From the NCBI RefSeq assembly GCF_030690345.1, contig NZ_JAUYGV010000008.1:312433-376432 (forward strand): a DNA stretch of 64,000 bases. The letters are read 5' to 3'. The notes under the pieces were generated by a model. The model was not told where the DNA came from. It did not search any database and was given only the letters and a program-made list of their open reading frames with translations. The DNA comes from Rheinheimera sp. (GTDB lineage: Bacteria; Pseudomonadota; Gammaproteobacteria; Enterobacterales; Alteromonadaceae). Shown here one piece after another: positions 58,813 through 64,000 of this stretch (position 1 is the stretch's first letter; every line of letters starts with the position of its first letter). Position numbers and translations under genes: made by a program.

Positions 58813-59269
58813 GAAAATCCTCCATTTCTCTGTATGCAGTGTGAATATCCGGGGTAAGATAATTTTTTACAATTGTCATATTCGGATTAGTCGCGCCATC
58901 AACTTGTTTAATATCGTTTAACCATTCGTTGTAAATACGCTTATATAATTCGCCATGATCGTTGAGTAAGTAATCTCGCTTTTCCTTTTTATTGAAAAAG
59001 TTGCTACGCCAAGCTCTAGATATCATTTCAAGATGCAACCTAACTGGATTGAACTCTTCATGATAAGCAATTTCTGATTTAGGGTGAGGTGTCTTGAAAT
59101 TATTGCCATCCTTAACTTTGTTCAAGTATTCAATTAATTCCTTTTTAGTGTACCCCTCGAATCTCCGTTCCTTTGCAAACAAAAAATTGTATATTCCAAT
59201 CAATCCTCCTGCAATGGCAGTTATCCAAACGAATATTTGCAACAAGGTTGGATCAGCTGAGTCAGACAT
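58805..59269 (-). CDS. Small membrane-anchored protein of unknown function
   Basis: A 154-aa protein with one N-terminal membrane helix (about 8-28, LLQIFVWITAIAGGLIGIYNF) followed by a cytoplasmic charged, aromatic-rich domain (RFEGYTKKELIEYLNKV; EWLNDIKQVDG). First gene of the minus-strand cassette, overlapping the next by 8 nt. Not recognised. AT-rich codon use. Confidence 0.65.
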   Translation of the reverse strand: MSDSADPTLLQIFVWITAIAGGLIGIYNFLFAKERRFEGYTKKELIEYLNKVKDGNNFKTPHPKSEIAYHEEFNPVRLHLEMISRAWRSNFFNKKEKRDYLLNDHGELYKRIYNEWLNDIKQVDGATNPNMTIVKNYLTPDIHTAYREMEDFRG

Positions 59270-59844
59270 AACAGAGAATCCTAATATCGTCGCTATGAAG
59301 GCTAATTATTGAAAAAATTTATAGACTATTTTGAAATAGGAAGCAAGTTTGCTTCATGTGAATCTTTTTTAACTTGTGAAATGACTAGACTTGCCCTAGT
59401 GCCATAGACTTTCATTAAACTCATAGAGATTAGATTTTGCACTTTAATACGCATTAAAGATCAGATTTTGCACTAACTTAGAGACAAAGAGCGGTCAGCG
59501 CATCTAACTTAATTAATTTTCTACGAGCTGTCACTACGTTAGTTACAGTTTACATTATTGCAACTATTGAGGGCGATACAGCACCGTATCTACAAGCTCA
59601 CAGCTTGTCAGAACAATAAGTAGGAATGTGCTTTGATGTATTACAAAAAGAGAGTTTAGAATCGCAGAGTAAGAATAAATCCCAGTCTGGCTGGGCTTTG
59701 AATATCACATATTACTTTTTGGCTAAAATTTCTTCGCCATTGGCGGTAGCCAGATTGCACAGCAAATGATGCAAAGTACTTAGCAAGAAGACTCTATATT
59801 TACGATGAATTAGTTTGAAACGGGTAATAACTTACTGAGAATAT
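59270..59844. other. 575-nt gene-free AT-rich stretch at the right edge of the island
   Basis: No credible reading frame on either strand. It holds a 12-nt direct repeat, AGATTTTGCACT, at 59432-59443 and 59463-59474, with a CTTTAAT/ATTAAAG hairpin between, and a CCCAG/CTGGG hairpin near 59681-59695. The repeats could be the end of a lost mobile element. It runs up to the 3' end of tRNA-Leu, a common integration site, but no second copy of the tRNA end was found. Confidence 0.55.
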
Positions 59845-59931
59845 TGGTGCCTAGGGTCGGACTCGAACCGACACGGAGTTTCCCCCGGCGGATTTTGAAT
59901 CCGCTGCGTCTACCGATTTCGCCACCCAGGC
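59845..59931 (-). tRNA. tRNA-Leu (anticodon CAA)
   Basis: An 87-nt class II tRNA on the minus strand. Acceptor GCCTGGG pairs with CCTAGGC (one G-U); anticodon stem GCGGA/TCCGC with loop TTCAAAA gives CAA; a long variable arm is present; the T arm contains GGTTCGAGTCC; CCA is encoded. It marks the boundary between the AT-rich island and the core genome. Confidence 0.96.
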
Positions 59932-60092
59932 ACTGAGGGATATTTTGAGGTAAACGCCTGCATTATACGACGCGAATGGCGATGCGCAAGCGAATTTATG
60001 CCACAGCGGTTTAGTTGCACAAAATTACAGCAGCTTCGAAAAAACAAGGCTGCATGCTACACTTGCGCGGTTTTTTACTAGCGGATAACACT

Positions 60093-60590
60093 ATGTTTGC
60101 TGATGCACCCCGGGCCGGGTTAATTCGCCGTTTGGCGGCGATGTTGTATGACTGGTTAATTTTAGCTGCACTGTGGATGGCGGCGATGATGCTGGCCTTG
60201 TTGCTGGTTACACTGCTAAACAGCATTGGCGTAATTTCGCTGGCTGATTACACCGACCATGCCGATTTTATTGCCCAACATAAAATCTGGTTTCAGCTCT
60301 ATTCTGTGTTGTGGTTCTTTTGGTTTTATCTGTACTTTTGGTACAAAGGCGGCCAAACCCTGGGTATGCGCGCCTGGCGTTTATTGTTAGTGCAGCAAAA
60401 CGGCGGCGCTATCAGCTTTAAGCAGGGTTTACTACGCGCCCTTACGGCGTTATTGGGCTTAGGTAATTTATGGCTTTGGCTACGCTGGGGTAAAGGCCTG
60501 GCACTGCAGGATCAGCTAACTGATACTCAGGTAATAGTGCTGACCAAAGAGCAAAGCAAATTACTGAACCTGCATAAAGCAGCGCGGTGA
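60093..60590 (+). CDS. RDD family membrane protein
   Basis: A 165-aa inner-membrane protein from the ATG at 60093 (MFADAPRAGLIRRLAAML). The RDD signature is RRLAAMLYDWLILAAL (Arg and Asp of the first helix), followed by two more helices and the LGMRAWRLLLVQQNGG turn typical of the family. An upstream in-frame codon at 60015 lies in the tRNA-Leu flank and is unlikely. RDD proteins have been linked to ion and osmolyte movement in some bacteria; the role here is unknown. It converges on lptG. Confidence 0.85.
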   Translation: MFADAPRAGLIRRLAAMLYDWLILAALWMAAMMLALLLVTLLNSIGVISLADYTDHADFIAQHKIWFQLYSVLWFFWFYLYFWYKGGQTLGMRAWRLLLVQQNGGAISFKQGLLRALTALLGLGNLWLWLRWGKGLALQDQLTDTQVIVLTKEQSKLLNLHKAAR

Positions 60591-60601
60591 TTAAGCACTA
60601 A

Positions 60602-60666
60602 CAACCCGATTGCACTAAGCCTACGGTTAAACGCATGGCGATGTGTTGGCGTGTGCAATCGGGTTG
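60602..60666. repeat. Long perfect inverted repeat between RDD gene and lptG
   Basis: CAACCCGATTGCAC at 60602-60615 is exactly inverted at 60653-60666, with a 37-nt loop. It fills almost the whole gap between two convergent genes. There is no T run on either side, so it is not a classical terminator; it may be a REP-type element or an mRNA 3'-end stabiliser. Confidence 0.7.
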
Positions 60667-60677
60667 GTAAAAGTTAA

Positions 60678-61745
60678 CTATACCTTCTTACGCATTAAGT
60701 ACACCGATAAGGCAATAAACAGCGCGCTGGGTACTATGGCGCCGGCCAGTGGTGGCAACTGGTATACCAGGGCTACCGGGCCGAATACTTCGTTACTCAT
60801 ATAAAACGCAAAGCCGGTTAATATCCCCATCAGCACCCTGGCGGCCATAGTAACGCTGCGCAGCGGGCCGAAGATAAACGACAAGGCCATTAATAACATA
60901 GCGATAATAGTCAGCGGTTGCAGCGCTTTGCGCCAAAAGGCCAGCTCGTACCGGCTGGAGTCCTGGGCATTTTGCTGCAAATAATCCACGTAGTCGTTTA
61001 AGCCGCTTAACGACAGCATTTCCGGCTTAATGGTTACCACGCCCAGTTTGTCCGGCGTTAACGACGAGCGCCAGCCCTGCTCCGGCCACTGTTGTTTAAT
61101 CACGCGCAGTTCGGTTAAATCCAGCCGCTTTACCTGCTGCAGCTGCCAGGCATCGCTGCTGTATACCGCGCTGTCAGCACTGGTGACCGACACTAACTGC
61201 AACTGGCTGTCGAATTGGTAAATAACAATTCCTTCCAGGTTACCGAAATCGTCTACCTTGCGGATATTAACAAACTGGTCGCCGTCTTTGGCCCAAATAC
61301 CCTGCTGCGCAGCAAACAGGCTACCGTCTGAAATAGCTTTGGTGCGCAGCTCACGGGCCGCCCTGTCGCTTACCGGCGCGCCCCACTCGGCTACCGCCAT
61401 AACAAACAACATCATGATCACAGCGGTTTTCATTACCGAACTGATGATATTAAAGCGCGATAAACCGGCGGCCTGCATTACCACCAGCTCGCTGCTGCTG
61501 GCTAACATGCCCAAACCAATTAAACCGCCGATCAGCGCTGCCATCGGGAAAAAGGTCACCAGGTCGCCCGGTACGCTGTACAACGTAAATAAGGCGGCGT
61601 GCACCATGTCGTAATAGCCACGGCCAACCGAGCGCATCTGGTCGATAAATTTAAACATCGCCGATATGGCCAGCAATACGCTCAGCGTTAGCATCGAGGT
61701 GTTTAAGATAGTGCGGCCGATATACAGATCAAGAATTTTCAGCAT
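60678..61745 (-). CDS. lptG: LPS export ABC transporter permease LptG
   Basis: Inner-membrane permease that with LptF and LptB2 extracts lipopolysaccharide and pushes it to LptC. The ATG at 61745 (MLKILDLYIGRTILNTS) gives 355 aa (E. coli 360); the in-frame extension to 61787 overlaps lptF. Three N-terminal and three C-terminal helices surround a periplasmic beta-jellyroll (about 130-265). The N-terminal DLYIGRTIL and the LGMLASSSELVVMQAAG segment are family hallmarks. It begins 1 nt after the lptF stop. Confidence 0.96.
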   Translation of the reverse strand: MLKILDLYIGRTILNTSMLTLSVLLAISAMFKFIDQMRSVGRGYYDMVHAALFTLYSVPGDLVTFFPMAALIGGLIGLGMLASSSELVVMQAAGLSRFNIISSVMKTAVIMMLFVMAVAEWGAPVSDRAARELRTKAISDGSLFAAQQGIWAKDGDQFVNIRKVDDFGNLEGIVIYQFDSQLQLVSVTSADSAVYSSDAWQLQQVKRLDLTELRVIKQQWPEQGWRSSLTPDKLGVVTIKPEMLSLSGLNDYVDYLQQNAQDSSRYELAFWRKALQPLTIIAMLLMALSFIFGPLRSVTMAARVLMGILTGFAFYMSNEVFGPVALVYQLPPLAGAIVPSALFIALSVYLMRKKV

Positions 61746-61746
61746 C

Positions 61747-62853
61747 TCAGCCCCTACCCGCCAGCCAGGCGCGCAAGCGCTGGGCACTGCTGCGACTGTT
61801 CATAATAAGCGCCGTACCCAGCAGTAAGGCACTGGCATGCAACCACCACATGCCGAGGGCCGGCGGAATTTTGCCATCTTCCAATGCCGAGCGGGCAATA
61901 ATTAACAGCGAATAGTAGCCCAGGTACAACAGCAACGCCGGCAACAAGCGACCAAATTTACCCTGACGCGGATTAACGCGGCTGAGCGGCACAGCGATTA
62001 GCGCCAACAGCGGAATAGACAGCGGTATGGCGATACGCCAGTGCCACTCGGCAATGGCTTCGCTGCTTTGCATGGTTAACAGCTCGGCGGTGGGCACACT
62101 GCCCAGCTTGCGCCGGCGCTGCTCTACTTCCTGCTCGCGGATCTGAATTTGGTAGCGCTCAAACTCGGTAATTTCAAACGCCGGCGACACCGCATCACCG
62201 GCATAACGCCGGCCCTGCTCCAGTTGCAATACCTGGGCACCGCTGGCGTCTTCCTTTACATTACCGCTTTGCGCATACACGATAGAATGGCCGGGCTCGT
62301 CGCGGGCATTACTTTGCGCCACAAACACGCGGGATAATTCGCCGCTGCTACTACCGCGGCCAACGTCGTGCACGAAGATCACCGCTTTTTCATTTGAGGT
62401 ATGCTGAAACCGGCCCGGCACTACCGATAATAAACCGGCATTGGCGTCGGCTTTTTCCAAAATGCGGTATTCCTGCTCGGTAGCCCAGGGGCTTAAAAAC
62501 AAGGTAACACTGCCGGCCAAAATGGCCATTAACAGCGATAGCATCAAGGTTAGCCGCGTAACATACCACTCGCTTACGCCGGTGGCGTGCAATACGGTCA
62601 TCTCGCTGTCGGCATACACGCGGCCATAGGCCACTAAAATGCCAATAAAGGCACTGAGCGGCAGAATAATTACCGCCAGCTGTGGCAGCTTCAGCGCCAC
62701 TATGGTCATTACCAACTGTCCCGGGATTTCGCCCTCAGAGGCATCGGCCAGAATTTTGACAAAGCGCTGGCTAATGATAATGGTCATCAGAATGATAAAA
62801 ACCGCTAACTGAGACTTAAACACCTCACCCAACAGGTAACGAAAAATAATCAA
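61747..62853 (-). CDS. lptF: LPS export ABC transporter permease LptF
   Basis: Partner permease of LptG in lipopolysaccharide export. It is 368 aa (E. coli 366). N-terminus MIIFRYLLGEVFKSQLAVF, the coupling-helix region YADSEMTVLHATGVSEW, a periplasmic jellyroll (about 125-265), and three C-terminal helices with RVNPRQGKFGRLLPALLLY. Divergent from pepA, the conserved arrangement, with about 180 nt between for both promoters. Confidence 0.97.
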   Translation of the reverse strand: MIIFRYLLGEVFKSQLAVFIILMTIIISQRFVKILADASEGEIPGQLVMTIVALKLPQLAVIILPLSAFIGILVAYGRVYADSEMTVLHATGVSEWYVTRLTLMLSLLMAILAGSVTLFLSPWATEQEYRILEKADANAGLLSVVPGRFQHTSNEKAVIFVHDVGRGSSSGELSRVFVAQSNARDEPGHSIVYAQSGNVKEDASGAQVLQLEQGRRYAGDAVSPAFEITEFERYQIQIREQEVEQRRRKLGSVPTAELLTMQSSEAIAEWHWRIAIPLSIPLLALIAVPLSRVNPRQGKFGRLLPALLLYLGYYSLLIIARSALEDGKIPPALGMWWLHASALLLGTALIMNSRSSAQRLRAWLAGRG

Positions 62854-63037
62854 CGCGCCCCCTAAAAACCTGCCTTTTTACTGGAACCCTGGCGATTTTT
62901 CAGTAAACTTGATATTTATAGCAATTATTATCGACCAAACGGCGTAGAAAACCGAGCTTTTTTATGAATTCACGGTAGAATTTGGCCATTAATGTGTCGG
63001 CTTATGTTAGCACAATCTCTTAGAATCAGGAGTTAGC

Positions 63038-64000
63038 ATGGAGTTCAGCGTAAAAAGCGGAAGTCCGGAAAAACAACGCAGTGCATGCATTGTTGTCGGC
63101 GTGTACGAACCGCGTCGTCTTTCCGCTGTAGCAGAACAACTGGATAAAATCAGTGAAGGGTATATCAGCAACCTGCTGCGCCGCGGCGATTTGGAAGGCA
63201 AACCCGGCCAAATGCTGTTGTTGCATCACGTACCTAACGTATTGAGCGAACGCGTATTATTGGTAGGCTGCGGTAAAGAGCGCGAGCTGGACGAGCGCCA
63301 ATACCGGCAGATTATTGCCAAAACGATCAGCACGCTAAACGAAACCGGTTCGATGGAAGCGGTATGCTTTTTATCCGAGTTGCACGTAAAAGGCCGCGAT
63401 ACCTACTGGAAAGTGCGCCACGCGGTGGAAACCACCCAGGACTGTCTGTACGTATTTGACCGCTTAAAAAGCAAAAAAGATGAAACCCGCCGCCCGCTGC
63501 GCAAAATTGTATTTAATGTGCCGACACGGCGCGACCTGACTATTGGCGAAAAAGCAGTAGAACAAGGCCTGGCTATAGCGGCCGGTATTAAACAATGTAA
63601 AGACGTCGGCAATATGCCGCCGAATATCTGTACGCCGCAGTATCTGGCCGACCAGGCACTGCTGCTGGCTGAAAGCTCAGCCAAAATCAGTGTTGATGTA
63701 TTAGGCCCGGAAGAGCTGGCCGCACACGGCATGAACTCTTACCTCGCGGTTGGCCGTGGTTCAGTGAATGGCCCGCGTATGGCGGTTATTAAGTACAACG
63801 GTGCCGGTAACGACAGCGCGCCGGTGGTACTGGTAGGTAAAGGCTTAACCTTCGACTCCGGTGGTATCAGCTTAAAACCGGGCGATGGCATGGACGAAAT
63901 GAAATACGATATGTGTGGCGCCGCCTCTGTGCTGGGTACCATGCATGCCGTAGTCCAGCTGAACCTGCAGGTGAACATTGTCGCCGTACTCGCCGCCGCC
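63038..64000 (+). CDS. pepA: Leucyl aminopeptidase PepA (3' end cut off by window edge)
   Basis: Zinc/manganese M17 aminopeptidase; PepA also acts as a DNA-binding protein in E. coli. About 321 residues are visible of the usual 500. Start at 63038 ([19 protein letters not shown]) with AGGAG upstream. The N-terminal macro-like domain (1-160) leads to the catalytic domain with the metal-binding lysine and aspartate in [18 protein letters not shown] and [10 protein letters not shown]. Divergent from lptF-lptG. Confidence 0.97.
   Translation, partial: MEFSVKSGSPEKQRSACIVVGVYEPRRLSAVAEQLDKISEGYISNLLRRGDLEGKPGQMLLLHHVPNVLSERVLLVGCGKERELDERQYRQIIAKTISTLNETGSMEAVCFLSELHVKGRDTYWKVRHAVETTQDCLYVFDRLKSKKDETRRPLRKIVFNVPTRRDLTIGEKAVEQGLAIAAGIKQCKDVGNMPPNICTPQYLADQALLLAESSAKISVDVLGPEELAAHGMNSYLAVGRGSVNGPRMAVIKYNGAGNDSAPVVLVGKGLTFDSGGISLKPGDGMDEMKYDMCGAASVLGTMHAVVQLNLQVNIVAVLAAA

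Noticed and set aside
59845..59870. attachment-site duplication of the tRNA-Leu 3' end
   Set aside because: I looked for a second copy of the tRNA 3' end at the left edge of the island (52.7-53.1 kb) and in the gaps and found none.

Overview
The window is a chromosomal segment of a gammaproteobacterium. Gene content and order (rpsF-priB-rpsR-rplI, rlmB-rnr-motX, tsaE-amiB-mutL-miaA-hfq-hflX-hflK-hflC, orn/rsgA-psd, groSL, dsbD, aroQ-accB-accC, lptF-lptG/pepA) and protein style point to the Alteromonadales, most like the Rheinheimera/Alishewanella/Arsukibacterium group. That placement is from memory of family sequences, not a search. A MotX homologue, a soluble PAS-PAS chemotaxis protein and a large TonB-dependent receptor suggest a free-living, polar-flagellated aquatic heterotroph.

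Layout. 1-8.7 kb, minus strand: the 5' part of dnaB, the ribosomal operon rpsF-priB-rpsR-rplI, a palindromic repeat cluster, rlmB, rnr, motX and a lipoprotein S41 protease. 8.7-19.5 kb, minus strand: purA, a PLP enzyme, hflC/hflK, hflX, hfq, miaA, mutL, amiB, tsaE. 19.6-26.5 kb, mixed strands: queG, a DUF1289 protein, tRNA-Gly, orn, rsgA, psd, a GDPD phosphodiesterase, a MerC-like protein, a PriC-like protein and a DUF3016 protein. 26.7-33.4 kb: groSL with a sigma-32-type promoter, dsbD, aroQ-accB-accC. 33.5-36.9 kb: an uncharacterised three-gene envelope operon ending in an OmpA-domain protein. 36.9-44.1 kb: prmA, a signal peptidase I paralogue, an oxidoreductase, a Tat-exported PLP enzyme, small secreted proteins and a BdlA-like chemotaxis protein. 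44.3-49.2 kb: a secreted metallophosphoesterase beside a TonB-dependent receptor. 49.5-52.7 kb: a coiled-coil protein, a MesD-type methionine synthase with its DUF1852 partner MesX behind MetJ boxes, and a VOC protein.

From about 52.8 to 59.8 kb the DNA becomes visibly AT-rich with different codon use. This accessory island ends at tRNA-Leu(CAA). It holds a collagen-like Gly-rich protein followed by a long helical protein with one central hydrophobic segment (pore-forming-toxin-like in layout), a small protein, a probable outer-membrane barrel, a decayed IS3-family transposase, and a three-gene minus-strand cassette (six-TM protein, a protein with one CxxCxGxG motif, a one-TM protein). Core genome resumes at 60 kb with an RDD protein, lptG-lptF and the start of pepA.

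The best candidates for an undescribed system are the Gly-rich/helical gene pair at 53.1-55.9 kb and the OmpA-linked operon at 33.5-36.9 kb. The best-supported regulatory observation is the MetJ operator in front of mesX-mesD. No CRISPR array, rRNA operon or intact mobile element is visible.
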